From Linderina pennispora (lineage: Eukaryota > Kickxellomycota > Kickxellomycetes > Kickxellales > Kickxellaceae), in the NCBI RefSeq assembly GCF_002104995.1, contig NW_024468276.1, positions 16,672 through 80,671 on the forward strand: a stretch of 64,000 nt of DNA, given 5' to 3'. Shown here one piece after another: positions 40,518 through 53,000 of this stretch. Under the pieces are notes generated by a model. It had not been told where the DNA came from. It was given only the letters and a program-made list of their open reading frames with translations, and ran no database searches. A program made the translations under genes and the position numbers. Positions within the stretch are counted from its first letter, which is position 1. Each line of letters opens with the position of its first letter.

Positions 40518-43500
40518 ATGGCTGTTGCCCGGTATGCTCACGATTCCAACACACGCCCTGCGGATGCAAAGGTACGCACAGCTTGCTCGTCAGTACGATG
40601 CAAACCCATACGCGGTGGTCCTGAACAGCACGAGGCGAGGCAGTAGTGTGTTGCAATTTCTGGCTAACGACGAAAACCGCATTTTATTCCCCTGTAGAGT
40701 GGACGCAAAGGCGGCTGGTTGGGATGGCTGTTGCGACGTTTGTTTTTGATGTACGTGGTATTCATTACGCTGACTACGTGCCCGTCGAATCCGGGGCACC
40801 TAGTGTGCAGAACAGAGGCAGCGGTGAGAGAGGTCATCAATGGCCCGGTTCACGGGCTGTTTGTTAGCACTGAGACTGGCGCGCGCATCAGCAACGCATA
40901 CAATGCGCACCTGGTGCCGCTATACGAGAGGCACGCAGAACCGCTCCTAGACAACACGCGCGTTTTCGTTGCGGAGACCGTGGCCCCGGCCCTGTCCAAA
41001 GCATCGAAGCCTGCGTGCGACGCCTTGCACCGGGCTGTTGATCCATACACGGATAAGGCATATGCCGCATATAGCGCACATGCCAAACCCACGGTAGACA
41101 TGGTTGCTGGCTGGGTCAAGCAGACTGTGAGCCAGGCCGTGGTGCCTGTAGTGACGGCTACCAAAGAGGTTGTTGTTCGGGTGGGCGGCGACTACGTCCT
41201 GCCGCTGGCCAAGAGTGGGTGGAGTGACTATATTGTTCCTCTGCACGTCAACCATGTGCAGCCCCTGTGGGCCAAGCAGGTGTACCCGCGATCTGCAAGT
41301 ACTCCAAGACTGCGCTGCAGTCCGTGCGCGAAAATCTGCTCCCTGGAATCGTGTCTGGCACGGCCCGTGCGTCCAGTGCCTCATGGGCATTCGCCCAAGA
41401 ACACATTGTGCCGTATGCCAAGCGTGGTGCCGTACACGCGTATCTGTTCTTTACTCGTCACGTGTCACCGCCGGTGCGGTCCCTCTATGACCAGCACATG
41501 CGCCAGTATGTGGACCGTGTGGTTCCTTGGGACCAGGTTGAGGTTGTCTACGACAAGTCGGTGCTGATTGGGTCGACGCTGTTTGACATTGCGCGCAGCT
41601 TCACCGAAGAGTTCTACTACATGTGCTACACCAATTTTCACCGGCGACGAGCACCCGACTGTCATCCAGCGTCACCACGAAGAACAGCTGGCCAAGGCCG
41701 ACCAGCCCACGACTCAGACCGTCTTTTCGACCCCGGCGGAGCATGCGCAAAACATTGCCCGCAAGATTTCGGGCTCGGCGCGCCAGTGGTTCCAGGTGGC
41801 CCGCGGATGGGTTGCGCCTGCCAACCAGCAGTACGTCTATGACAAGGCCACCGATTTCTACCACCGTGCCACCAAGGCGGTTGTGGAGCGCATTCCCAAG
41901 CAGCAACCAGTTGCTTTGACATCATCTGTTTCTGTCGTCGAGCTTACTCTGTCGGTCACAATGTCCGCTTCGCCTGCGTCTACTCTGGAACCGATTTCTT
42001 CTGAGCAGCCCTCGACTGAGGAAGAGCCTGTGGTTGTGAAGACCATAGTCAAGGAGACTGTTGCTGAGGAGACTGTTGCTGAGGAGACTGTTGCTGAGGA
42101 GATTGTTGCCGAGGAGACTGTTACCGAGGAGACTGTTACCGAGGAGACTGTTACCGAGGAGACTGTTACCGAGGAGATTGCTGGCGAGGAAGCCACTTTG
42201 GAGGAGATTGTTATCGAGGTGACCGCAGTGGAGGAGCCCCGCATCGTTGAGGTAGTCGCTGAAGACACCGTTGTTGTTGTCGAGGCTGATGCCGAAATGT
42301 CCGACGTTGTCGATGCTGCTATTGAAGAGACCCTTGCTACCACCGAGTCTGTTGTCGCGGAAGAGCCTGCCATCGTCGAGGAACCAGTAGTTACCATTGC
42401 GACTGCTCCTGAGCAGCCCCTGGTTGCCACCGAGATCCCTGTCAAGGAGACCATCCTTGAGGAGGCTACGCTGACTGAGGTCGTTCCAGAGCAGAAGCCC
42501 GTCGTCGAGACTGCTCCTGCTGTCGAGAAGTCGCCTTCTACTGATTCTGTTAGTGCATCTTCCTCGGACAAGCCTGAGATCGATGCCAACCAGGCAGCCT
42601 CTGCTGTCTACGATGCTCGTGAGGCCATGGCTGGTGTTGGTGTGGACGAGCAGCAGAAGAAGGAGTTTGAGGACCTAGTCGGTGCGGTCAAGGACAGGGA
42701 TGCGGCAAACCTGGAGAAGATGCCCCAGATTGTCAACGACATTAAGCCCAAGGAGGATGACAAAACCGTCGGTGCCGCCACTACTGCGCCAGCTGCTGCT
42801 GACGACGACCAGCAGATGCGCGTGGCCACGACGCTCCCTGCCCCGGAGACTGCCAGTGCTGCTGGTGTGGAGGCAACGTCTGCGGCCGAGCCTGTCGAAG
42901 ACCACAGCACCTCAGCCAAGGCCGCCGAGGTCAAGCGCGAGCTCAACGAGTCCGGCGAGTCGATCAGCCAGTCTGCTTCCCTGGTTGCACAGGAGTCTAC
43001 CACGACAGTGACGGCCCAGACAACCGCCACGCGCACAGTGAACAAGGTGGTCACTGTGGAGCAGCCCGTGCAGCCGCCCAAGGGATCGGCCGAAACGACC
43101 ACCCAGGCAGTAGTGACCCAGTATCTCACCAAGACCGTACGCAAGCAGAGCACAGTGACGTCGCAGGTCACCACCACTGTCAAGACCACTCGTTCAGTGA
43201 CAGTGAACTCGACGCTGCTCGAGACGCTGACCACCGACAAGCAGCAGGTTGTGGCCACCACCGCAGCCAGCGAGAAGACTGCACCGGAGGCTGCCAAGGC
43301 CAAGCATGAGACGTCGCAGGCCGCCGGTGAGCAGCAGCAGGATGGTCTCAAGGAGGCGACGGCCATGTCGGCTGTTGACACAGAGCCTGCTGCCGAGCTG
43401 CCGGCTGCCAAGGCTCCGCTGGTAGAAGAGCCTGTGGTCTTGGATAGCCAGTCGGTTGATTCCAGCCCGAAGGCAGAGGACGCGGCCAAGTCGGAGGAAG

Positions 43501-44107
43501 TAGTGGAGGAGACAAGCCCGCTGCTGTCGATTGTTGTGCCGGTTGACGACGAGGTGCGCAAGGCGGCTTCGAACTGGGTCAAGGACGCGCGCAAGTCGAT
43601 CTCGAAGGAGGTTGCGCAGGAGCGCACCCGCCAGAGCACCTCGGCTACTGAGGAGGAGCAGGTCGAGCAGGAGACGGTCGCTGCGGCGGTCGAATCGCAA
43701 GCCGAGCCGTCGCCGGCTGCTTCGGAGCCCTCGCAGGTGAAGGCGGTGGCCAGCACGGCGGCTGTGGAACGTGCGGTGGCCGAATCCGCTGTGCAGCCCG
43801 AGAAGGAGGAGGCCGTGGTGGCGCCACGGTCGGCGGCCAAGCAGGAGCCGGCTCCGGCACCGGTCCGGCCGAGCAAGACAGCACCCAAGGCAGCCGCAAA
43901 CGAGGCAGCTGGTTCGCTGCCCCAGGAGTACCGGTGGATAAGACGGCGATCAAGTCGGCGCAGAAGGCAAAGACAGCGCAGAAGGCGGCCAAGCCAGCAG
44001 CGAGCCGGCGGACGAAGAAGGCCGACGAGAAGCAGGCGCAAGCCACAAGGGGTCCGCGCAAGATCAAGGTCAAGAAGCGCCGCTCCGCAGCACGCGATGA
44101 GCTCTGA
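40518..44107 (+). CDS. Predicted ER membrane or lumenal protein ending in RDEL (frame breaks)
   Basis: Exon 1 is 40518-40571 (ATG at 40518), with an intron from GTACGC to TAG before 40698. The join is in frame and leads into a membrane segment (RRLFLMYVVFITLTT). About 300 residues of helical repeats follow (HLVPLYERHAEPLLD, YDQHMRQYVDRVVPW), then a long low-complexity E/V/T/A-rich region and a basic tail. Reading needs three single-base frame corrections: near 41,285, near 41,640 and near 43,925. The last frame ends SAARDEL then TGA at 44105-44107. A membrane or signal segment plus RDEL fits retention in the ER. No known family is recognised; the helical part recalls lipid-associated proteins only loosely. 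The breaks may be assembly errors or real decay. Confidence 0.65.
42050..42180 (+). repeat. Imperfect 15-bp coding repeats (EETVA/EETVT)
   Basis: About nine tandem 15-bp units encode E-E-T-V-A or E-E-T-V-T in the low-complexity part of the RDEL-protein gene. Units differ by single bases, so the array is older than the nucleoporin minisatellite. Confidence 0.85.
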
Positions 44108-44174
44108 GCAAACAAAATTATTCACTTTTTTCCCCGTATATTCACTTCAATCTCCCAATTCAATTCCAACTGGC

Positions 44175-44516
44175 TTACAAGAGGTTCGATTCAAAGTACT
44201 TTGCGACCTTGTTGAGCTTGATCTTCTGCTCCTGCATGGAGAAGCTGCTGGTGGACAGGAAGAGCAGGGTGTCGTAGATGGCGTCGTAGGCGGCCTTGGC
44301 GTCGGGCGAGTCTTTGTACAGCTTGCTGGCGGAGTTGCGCATCCCAAGGCTCACTGCCAGATCGTGGACCAGCTCGACGTTGGTTTTGCCGCCCTTCTTG
44401 CCGACATTCTTGGTGTCCTCAAGGAACTGATCAACAGCGGTTGATTCTGCAGCAGTGAGTGCCAAGACAGTCGTGACTAGCGCCAAGAACGCGGGAACGA
44501 GGAAAGCAAGTCTCAT
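44175..44516 (-). CDS. Small secreted protein, 113 residues
   Basis: The ATG at 44516 is followed by a clear signal peptide (MRLAFLVPAFLALVTTVLALTAA). The mature part of about 90 residues is helical, polar and free of cysteines (VDQFLEDTKNVGKKGGKTNVELVH). The family is not recognised; it could be cell-wall-associated or an effector-like secreted protein. It converges on the RDEL-protein gene with 67 bp between stops. Confidence 0.65.
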   Translation of the reverse strand: MRLAFLVPAFLALVTTVLALTAAESTAVDQFLEDTKNVGKKGGKTNVELVHDLAVSLGMRNSASKLYKDSPDAKAAYDAIYDTLLFLSTSSFSMQEQKIKLNKVAKYFESNLL

Positions 44517-46120
44517 TTCTTCTTGAATAACAAAAAATAAGGGATGTGCTACTGCTTTATTTAGGCTGGCTATAGAGTGCAGAATGATCTCTGGAGGTGC
44601 GTCTTGGCATACAGGAGGGCTGCGGCGTTCCGTAGGCCGGCTTATATGCGGCACCTTGGCAAATATATGTGGGTGGTGGGTGGCGATGTTTCGCTGGCAC
44701 ATGGACAGTGTACTGGGGGCATGTGGTGGTATTAGCATTGGGCTCGAGGTAGCGAGGGGATGGCGAGTGGTTCCGCGCCACATGCAAGGTGTCTCAGTCA
44801 GGGGAGGGCGCAGGGGCGAAAAAGCATATGATGGCCGGCAACCCCCACCAGAGCTGAAAGTGAGAGCTGGGCTGCCTGTATGTGCGAGGGGGTCGGTTTT
44901 ACCACGGGGAAATGGGGAGCATGATGTTCAGCCAGTTTCCAGAAGGAACCCAGAAACATCAGCGAGGGAGGCGATTGGGGGAATGCTCGGGCTGCGTGTG
45001 GTCGGACCGCCAGGCACATCAGGACGATTAGCTCATTCCAAAGCCGAGCAGTCCAGGAGCGTGCCATCATGGGCATTGGGGAGTGTAAATGGGATTCGTG
45101 CTCGGCGCATAAAGCACTGATTTCCTAAGCAGCAGGAATAAGGGGGCGGTGGGCTTCTGGACTCCGCACCCAGGGCGGAGACCGACATTGCGCCGCTGAC
45201 AAACAGGCGACGCCTCGTGCGATGGAAACTGACAAGGGACAAGGCAGAGCGCGGGCATCGGGGGTTGTGTGGCAAAAACCTGAAAAACAAAAATGCAAAG
45301 GCTGTTTGTTTTGTTTTCCCTCAATGGCGTGTGTGCGGCAGGAGAGGGTGAACAAGGGCAGGCGCTATACTACTGCCGGTTCTGCTGGCCTTTTTCCCTG
45401 GCTTTCGACAGCAGAAGCGTATAGGTGCGATATCATTGGGCATGAGGCGGCAAGGGCTTGGCGTGCATAGATGTCTGGGCGGACATTGGCACATCGACGG
45501 GTTGCGCGCTGGCAATTGGGACACGCGTATGTAGATGGAAGCAGAGGAAAGGCGAGATATGCCATCAGCAGACATACCTGGCGCATGCAAGTGCGGATTG
45601 GTGGAGAACGGGGAGGAAACAAGAGATTACACGGGGTCCCTACGTTCATAGCCGGCCCCCAACAGGCAGCTCTCCGAGCGCTTGGAGGTGGACGGCTGGG
45701 CGGCATTGCGGATCGGCCAGTTGCGCCCATGCATCAGTGACGCCAGGCGCTGTATAAAGGCGGCTGTGGTACAGATGCTGATTTCTTCTTCTGCGCGCGT
45801 TTGTACCTTTTTGTTTTTCTTCGTGTTTATATCAGCACTTTGCTCTGTTAGGGAAATAAGCTAGCCCCCACCCCAGCGCCGGCCATCCAAAAACAGCGCA
45901 TATTACTTTCAGCAGCCAGAACAAGGGGCTGTATTAACGACAGAAAGAGGGGCAGAGGAAAACTGTCCAACGCGCAGAGCTGACCCCATTTCCGGATGGC
46001 CAAAAGGCAGCAGCATCGCTTTCTCCCGCTTTCCTCGCCTGTGTCCCTTCATCGTGTCGGTATTTATTCGTTCTAATTTGCACAAAACAAAATATTGTTT
46101 TTTTCTTCGCTTGGGGGCTC
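44517..46120. other. Intergenic, no gene supported
   Basis: 1.6 kb of mixed composition between divergent small genes. Overlapping frames on both strands lack domains. No RNA gene was recognised. Confidence 0.5.
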
Positions 46121-46618
46121 ATGGTCCGGTTATCGTTTGCAGTGACGGCCAGCATCCTGGTGTTCTGGATATCAGCTATGGGGTCGAGCAACTACCTGCT
46201 GTACACATGGCGGTCAGGCACCAAGGCGCTGTCGCCGCAGGTGTTTTCGCTGATGCTGTGGTCGCGGGGCTGGCAGGTGCGCCAGCAAGAGACATTGCGG
46301 GCAGCGGGTACAGCGCAGGCAGAGCAGGCAGAGGAGCAGGTGCCGACGGGTGCCACGTCCAATATGCTGGAGGAGCAGGTGTCGGTGGGCGTCATGTCCA
46401 GTGTGCTGGAGGCGGGACGGGTGGACACCGCGTACCGAGAGGCACAGTACCGGAAGCGCGCATTGGCGCTGCGGCGGGCGTCGGGGACGGCAGCGCGAGT
46501 GCTGGTGGCGCCCGAGGACGTGTCGGCGAAGGACATACTGCCCGAGGGCCATAATGGGTTCACGTCGATGGTTGCGATTTCCTGCGTGCTTGTATTTGCT
46601 ACATTTGTTGCCTTTTAA
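46121..46618 (+). CDS. Hypothetical 165-residue two-TM protein
   Basis: Starts MVRLSFAVTASILVFWISAM (membrane segment or signal anchor) and ends with a second hydrophobic segment (MVAISCVLVFATFVAF) at the very C-terminus. The middle is helical and rich in A, E, Q and R, with two related blocks around SNMLEEQV and SSVLEAG. The family is not recognised. The stop lies 63 bp from the convergent P450 reductase stop. Confidence 0.55.
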   Translation: MVRLSFAVTASILVFWISAMGSSNYLLYTWRSGTKALSPQVFSLMLWSRGWQVRQQETLRAAGTAQAEQAEEQVPTGATSNMLEEQVSVGVMSSVLEAGRVDTAYREAQYRKRALALRRASGTAARVLVAPEDVSAKDILPEGHNGFTSMVAISCVLVFATFVAF

Positions 46619-46681
46619 TCATATTAATCTTTAGAGTATGTGTATTGCAAAACGTGTTTTTGGACTGGGAGAGATTATCGG

Positions 46682-48988
46682 CTACGACCACACGTCCTCC
46701 TGGTAGCGCGAGGCCTTGCGCATCTCGGCCAGCCACTGGGCAGCAGTGTCCACTGGCACGCCGGCCTTGTCGGCGATCAGAGCAGCCAGGGCTCGGGTCA
46801 CGTCCTTGGCCATGGCCTTGGCGTCGCCGCACACGTAGATGTGGGCCCGCGGCGGACCGGTGAGCTTGTCCTGGCCCGCCAGCAAGGCCTCGAAGACAGC
46901 GTCGGCGTGCTCGGCCAGACGGTGCTGCACATAGATCTTGTTGGCCTGGTCGCGCGAGAAGGCCGTGATGACCTGCGACTGCGGAGCCACGGTGCGGATG
47001 TCGTCGAACAGACGCGCCAGCTCGTCCTCATACATGTAGTCGTGGACAGCCGTGCGCGCGCCGAAGAACAGCAGCGCCGTGCCCTGCGCCGACTCGGGGT
47101 TGGCACGTGCCTGGTGGGCGCGCTCCTGCACAAAGCCGCGCATGGGCGCCAGGCCAGTGCCGGGCCCAATCATGATGATCGGCACCGCGGGGTCGGTGGG
47201 CAGACGGAACTGCGACTTGCGGATATACACCGGCAGGGCCAGCTGGCGGTCGACCGGCGGATGGATGGTGTAGGAGCCCAGCACATGGCCCTTGTTGTCC
47301 GCCACCACTGGAGCACCGGACGCGTCGTGCGTCGGCAGCGCAGCATTCTCGCTGACCAGCACTCCATCGGGCAGCGACACCGCGCGGTCGCCCTGCAGGT
47401 AGCGCTTGGCACCCAGCAAAAAGTTGGTGGCCACGCCGGAGCGCGTCAGACCAAGCTTGGCGTCGGCGGACCCGGCGGCTGCCTCATACTGCAAAACCAC
47501 AGCAGTGATGCTGGGCATCTCGGGCGCCACGCGTGCGCTGGACGAGATGGAGTAGAAGCGCGGCTGCATACGCGGGCACAGCTCGAACACCGCGGCCGGC
47601 GGCAGCATCAGCAGGTCGGTTTCGCCAGCCGTGCGTTCGGCGGCATGCACAGCGTTGAGCAGCCGCGCCAGCGACAGGCACCCGGCGCCCACCTTCTGCG
47701 CATGCGCGTCCTTGTCGTTGGCCAGTGGGCCCAGGAAGTCACGGGCGGCGGCGCTGGTCGCAAACGGCAGCACCAGCGACTTGATCTGCGCGCGTGGCAC
47801 CGGCAGCGCTATCTCCAGGTAGTGCCGCAGCGCCGCGCGGTATGTGGTTACGTGCGGGAACAGCGCCTGCTGCGCTGCGTGCGGGTCGGCCGCCGCCACG
47901 CTGATCGCCTGATCCGCGCGGTCCAGCAGCCCCAGCGCCGCCAGCAGCAGATCAACCTCCTCGTCCGAGTTCTGCGCATAAACGCCGATGTGGTCGCCGG
48001 CCTCGTACCGCATGCCCGACCCCGCCAGGTCCACCTCCACGTGCAGCACGTGGCGGTCGGCTCCTGGCGTCAGCTCCGCCGTTGCCTTGACCGGCGCCTG
48101 GAACGGGTGCCGTGCGTCGAACGTCTCGGCCGACGCATACAGCTGCCCCGCCGTCCACGCGTCGCTACCGCCGGTCTCGGTGACTGTCCATGTGAGCGCC
48201 GGCGCTCCGCCTGCGTCCTCATCGGGCGTGGCCGACCCGAACATGGCGCGGATCAGCGGCAGCGTCTTGTCCTTCCACTGAGCAAAGTCCTCCTCAATGT
48301 CGACGTCGTCGTCTCCCTCGCCGCGCTCGCCAATGCGCTGCGCCCCCAGCGCCTGCAGCCGGCTGTCCATGATGCGCGCGTGCGAGTTGAACTGCTCATA
48401 CGTGTTGTTGCCCAGCCCAAACACTGCAAACCGCACGTCCGCCAGCGGCTGCTCCATGTCCAGCATCCCCGCCTTGTCCTCCGGCTCGCGGAACTCGGGC
48501 ACCTCCGACTCCTCGGGCGACTCGCGGTTCGACACAAATGCATCGTACCACTGCTCCATGTTGTCAGTCGGCTCGCCCTCGCCCGTCGTCGCCAGAATCA
48601 GCACCGCCAGCTCGTCCTCGTTCAGCGCCGCCATCCCGTGGAAGTCGTACAGCTCCGGGTCCAGCACCAGCGGACGCACTGCCACCGACTGCAGCTCCTT
48701 CGCCAGCCGCGTCGCAAAGTCCTCCGCCGTGCCTGTCTGCGACCCGTAGAATATCACCACGTTCTTGCCCGCATTGCGCATCTTCAGCACAAAGTCCCGC
48801 TCCTCGTTGTACTCGTCCGCCCCGCTGCTGCCGCCAGCACCCCCCGCCAGCGCCGCCTTCTGCGCTATCGTCATCTCGGGCTTGCGCGCCCCAAACAGCG
48901 TCTTGCGGAACAGGAACGTTGCCGCTCCCACCAGCACCCCCGAGACAATCACCATGTCGCCCCACTCCACCTTTGACGATGTGCTCAT
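46682..48988 (-). CDS. NADPH-cytochrome P450 reductase
   Basis: A 768-residue enzyme from the ATG at 48988; the frame is open to 49327, but the upstream part is not conserved-looking. It passes electrons from NADPH through FAD and FMN to microsomal P450s and related enzymes. Order: N-terminal membrane anchor (about 11-33), flavodoxin domain with FYGSQTGTAED (80-90), FAD-binding part with RFYSISSSARV, NADPH-binding GPGTGLAPMRGF and YVCGDAKAMAKDV, and the usual C-terminal tryptophan (EDVWS). Length and motif order are normal. The native yeast symbol would be NCP1; I give none because paralogues may exist. Confidence 0.95.
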   Translation of the reverse strand: MSTSSKVEWGDMVIVSGVLVGAATFLFRKTLFGARKPEMTIAQKAALAGGAGGSSGADEYNEERDFVLKMRNAGKNVVIFYGSQTGTAEDFATRLAKELQSVAVRPLVLDPELYDFHGMAALNEDELAVLILATTGEGEPTDNMEQWYDAFVSNRESPEESEVPEFREPEDKAGMLDMEQPLADVRFAVFGLGNNTYEQFNSHARIMDSRLQALGAQRIGERGEGDDDVDIEEDFAQWKDKTLPLIRAMFGSATPDEDAGGAPALTWTVTETGGSDAWTAGQLYASAETFDARHPFQAPVKATAELTPGADRHVLHVEVDLAGSGMRYEAGDHIGVYAQNSDEEVDLLLAALGLLDRADQAISVAAADPHAAQQALFPHVTTYRAALRHYLEIALPVPRAQIKSLVLPFATSAAARDFLGPLANDKDAHAQKVGAGCLSLARLLNAVHAAERTAGETDLLMLPPAAVFELCPRMQPRFYSISSSARVAPEMPSITAVVLQYEAAAGSADAKLGLTRSGVATNFLLGAKRYLQGDRAVSLPDGVLVSENAALPTHDASGAPVVADNKGHVLGSYTIHPPVDRQLALPVYIRKSQFRLPTDPAVPIIMIGPGTGLAPMRGFVQERAHQARANPESAQGTALLFFGARTAVHDYMYEDELARLFDDIRTVAPQSQVITAFSRDQANKIYVQHRLAEHADAVFEALLAGQDKLTGPPRAHIYVCGDAKAMAKDVTRALAALIADKAGVPVDTAAQWLAEMRKASRYQEDVWS

Positions 48989-50035
48989 CTCTTTCTGCGA
49001 GCCTGTACTGTCTTGCCGCTTGCCCTGGTCAGCTGCTGTGCTGCTGTCCGATGTTAAATGGAAATACCCAAGAACGATGCCCAGGAACCCGATTCCCGGA
49101 ACCCTGTACTTGTTGAGAACCTGAAAGACTCGTGCGATGAAAACTACTCCCCAGTTGACGGTATGGTAAAAGCAAAACCACACCGAGTGCGCAAACTCGT
49201 ACCGCGTTGGGAAATCCACGATGTGCCTAATTACAAGTGATGCTTGCTGAAATGAAGCAACAACGACAAAATCTACCTTCTGAAAATAAAAAGTTAGGGA
49301 AAAGCCCGTGGAGAAGGTAAAGACCAAGTTTGTTCAAGAAAATAGGGACAGAGGAGAGAAAGCGGATGAAAGTAGCGCGCAATTCCTGACCCTTATAACT
49401 GATAATAAAAAATACCGGCCATGCCTCAACACTGAAAGCCTCCTGCTGGTTCCGCAATCTTCCTCGCAGAACCTGCCCCTGCCTCCTATTTGCACATGCC
49501 AAACAGGCCCGCTGCCAGGACGCCGCCTTGCCGCTTCCCCTCAGCGTATGCTACAATGCCTCCCTGCTTGCCTGGGAGCATTGGCTGTCATATATGCTTG
49601 CAAAGGGATCACGCCGCCGCCTCCAGCTGCACTCTTTTGCGAGTCTCTAGCCATCCCGCCACTATCTCTCACGCCCAACAAACTAGCTCCTTCCCCGTTT
49701 ACCTCATGTGAATGGGCTTCCCGTGCCACTATCTCAACTCCACCCTATTCATCTCCACAATGCCTCAGCATACCTTCTTGGTTCGCATCGAGCAGTGGCC
49801 AAGCTGCCTGACTGCCACCTCCACCATACATGCTGAGCTCGGTGCTTCATTCAATCCCCTCAAGCGCTAATGCAGCATACATACAGCCAATCGCAGCGCT
49901 TTCTCTAATCGGTCCGGACTCATGCCCCCACATTCACGATTTCGGACTGGCCGACAAGTTCCCAAGTCACCAAACAAAAAGTGCGAAAAAGCCCCCATGC
50001 GCATCCGTCATCTATTGCTGGATCAACATGTATGT
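48989..50035. other. Intergenic, no gene supported
   Basis: About 1 kb between the reductase start and the AAA ATPase stop. Part must be the reductase promoter. No frame with a domain was seen. Confidence 0.5.
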
Positions 50036-53000
50036 CTATTTCTTTGTGTCCTCGTCTGCCTTGACCGCTCCACCTTCGCCAAGGCCCGGAGAATCCCTGC
50101 TGGCCTTACTTTCTTCCTCTGCCGGCTGGCCCGCAAACCCAATCGTATGCGTGCGCTTCCGCTCCTGCGCCCCGTCTCCATATATCTTGTCCCACTTGCG
50201 CAGCTCCACCAGCGACTCCATCTGGTCCGACGAGCTGGCCGCCACCTTCTTCAGCGCCTGCTCAAAGTGCCGCATCCCCAAGCTGATCGTCCCGCCCACC
50301 GCCCTGGTCGCCCGTAGCTTGTCCATGCTGCCGTTGTCCCCGACCTCCTGCCGCACCCGCTCGCGCAGTGCTGCCAGCGCCGCTGCCACGCACAGATTCT
50401 TCAGATCCGATCCCGAGAACCCCTGCGTGCGCCCAGAGATCGCCGCCAAATCTACTCCCTCCTCCATGGCCTCGCCTGCCAAATGAATCTCCAGGATCTG
50501 CGCGCGCTCCTTTTCCCCCGGCAGGTCCACCAGGATCCGCCGCGGCAGCCGCCGCAGGATTGCATCGTCAAGGTCGAACGGCCGGTTTGTCGCCGCCATC
50601 ACCATCACCCGCGATGCATTGCCCCGGCTCGTATTCATCCCGTCCCACTCGGCCATGATCTGGTTCATCACGTCCCGCCGGAACTTGTTCGGCTCGCCCG
50701 ACGACCGCGCCGAAAACAGCGCGTCCACCTCATCGATGAACACCACGCATGGCGCCAGCTTGCGCGCAAGCGTAAATACCGCCTCTGCCAGCTTCTCGCC
50801 CTCCCCGACGTACTTGTCGTACACGTCGCTTGCCCGGATGTTCAGCACCACGCTGCCCGACTCCTTCGCCACCGCCTTCGCCAGCATCGTCTTGCCCGTC
50901 CCCGGCGGCCCGAACAGCAGGATTCCTGACACACCGTGCCGCTTCAGCACCCCCTGGCTAAAGTACTCCGGTCGGAGCATCGGCAGCGTGATGATCTCTT
51001 GCAGCGTCGTCACTGTCTCTGGCTGCACGCACACCTGCGAGAATCCGGTCGGGATGCTCTGCGGGTCCACAATGCTGCCCACTAAGCGCTGCTCATACTC
51101 GTTCAGCTGCTTCTTGGCCTGCTGGATCCGCTTCTTGGCCGACGGCACCGACGCTGGCGTCTTCGCTGCGCTGTCAGCATCGCCCACATCCTCGTCCATT
51201 CCATCATGCTCGCTACCGACTTCGGACCACTCCGTATATGCAGGTGTTGAGTCAGCTGCGGCTACGCTGACCACATCGGGCTTCTCAGAAGCCTCTGCTC
51301 TTGTGGCCGCACCATCTTCTTCTGAGGCAGCCGCAGCCACTTTAGGCGCAGCAGAAGCCACAAGCTCGGCGAGCTCATCCGGCGGCAGCACAACGTCATA
51401 GTCGTCCTCGACCTTGCGGCCCACCCCAATCTCGCCAAAATCGATCTGTCGTGCATCGTCTTGCTTGTCCTGCGGATACCCAAGCACGCCATGTCTGAGC
51501 GCCACATGCGAGTCGATCAACTGCGTCCACGCCTGCCTCAGATGCCGCGACCCCAGCACTGCCTTCTGTGCGCCATCAATCAGAATGCTCGGATCGTCCT
51601 TGATGTGCTCCAGTGTCAGCGTCTCCTTGATAGCTGCTGCATGTGCCAGCGACACCCAGCGGTGCAGGAACGTCTCGCCAAAGAAATACCGCCGCGCTGT
51701 GTCGTCCGGCAGACACCGCAGCATGGCCAGCAGCGGCCGATGGTCGAGGTGCCATGCGCGCGCCTGCTGCTTCAAGATCACCTGCATGTCGGATTCGTAA
51801 AACAGTGGCTTGCGCTCAAACAACACCTTCTGAGTGCCTCCGTCTGCTTCGTCGCCAGTGAGCCTAGACAGGTGCGCTGCTTCGTCTGCTGTCAGCTGCA
51901 GCCCAGGGATCCGGTACAGCAGGCAGATGTTGCGGATCACACGCGCATTGCGGTCCAGACACTGATCAGCCACCATCGACTGCCGCAGCGACCCAATAAC
52001 CGGCTCACGCTCTGCATCGCCGATGCTGGCAAACTCTGGCACCCGCATGTCGCACGGCTCCGCCATCACCTTGCTGTTTGGTGGCGGGATTCCGACCCGC
52101 GCAAACAGCGGCAACTCTTCCGGCTGCTGCTGCTTCGCATGCCTCGACCCGCCACTAGACAAACCGCCCAGCGCACGGGGGAGCCGCCCGTTGCCAGGCG
52201 ACCCGCCTACCTGCACGACCTGCACTCCGAGCCGCCCGTTGACAGCATTATGCATGTCCTCGCCCAGCAGACCCTCGACGATACTGTTCATGTTGCGCTC
52301 CAGCCCTGCGCCGCGATCGGCACTTGGTGCTAGGGCAACAGGTGTCGACGGATTGACATCAAAAGGCGGGAGTCCAGGCGGCGGTGTGTCCATGTGGAAC
52401 CAGCTCGGATGCAGCAGCCCAACTACCATCACAGGCTGCGACTCTGCATTGGCATTGTGCTTGGCAACACACGCTGCCAGCCGCGTGAACAGCGTGTACC
52501 CGATCCGCGTGTTTAGCAGGTCGCCCAGATGCTTAATAGCCAAGATGCGCGGCCGTGCTGGATCGCCGGTTTGTAGGGTCACAAAATCCGTCAACACCCG
52601 GTCAAGCTTTTCGGTGGCCTCACGCGATAACGGATTGGTCATCATCTCACGCGATAGCACTGGCTCGCCACCTGCATCTTCGTCGGCCGCATCCAGTCGC
52701 TCACCAGATCCACCCCTACCAGAGCCGCTCGAAAAACTGGCCCGGATCGCATCTGCCACTCTATCGGCCACGCGCTTCCTGCTGTCAGAATCCCGCTCAT
52801 TGTCGATACCATCGACATCATCCTCGTCTGATCGCGGCGATTTGGGTGAGCCTTCGGGCGACTGCGGCCGCTCAACCTGTTCGCTGAGCGAATCTCCCTC
52901 ATCGTTGAACTTTTTGCGGGCGATCCCTGCAAAGAACGGCATACTACGGCCAGGCGCATCGCCAGATCCGCTAGTATCCAGATCGGGCGGCGGCGAGTAC

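Noticed and set aside
42608-44125. 505-codon minus-strand frame opposite the RDEL-protein gene
   Set aside because: It is a serine/threonine/valine-rich mirror of the repetitive E/V/T/A coding sequence, with no domain and no start context; the plus-strand reading gives membrane segment, repeats and RDEL.
49000-49327. Extended N-terminus of the P450 reductase (113 extra residues)
   Set aside because: The standard reductase start with its membrane anchor is at 48988; the extra part does not resemble the family and comes from the promoter region.
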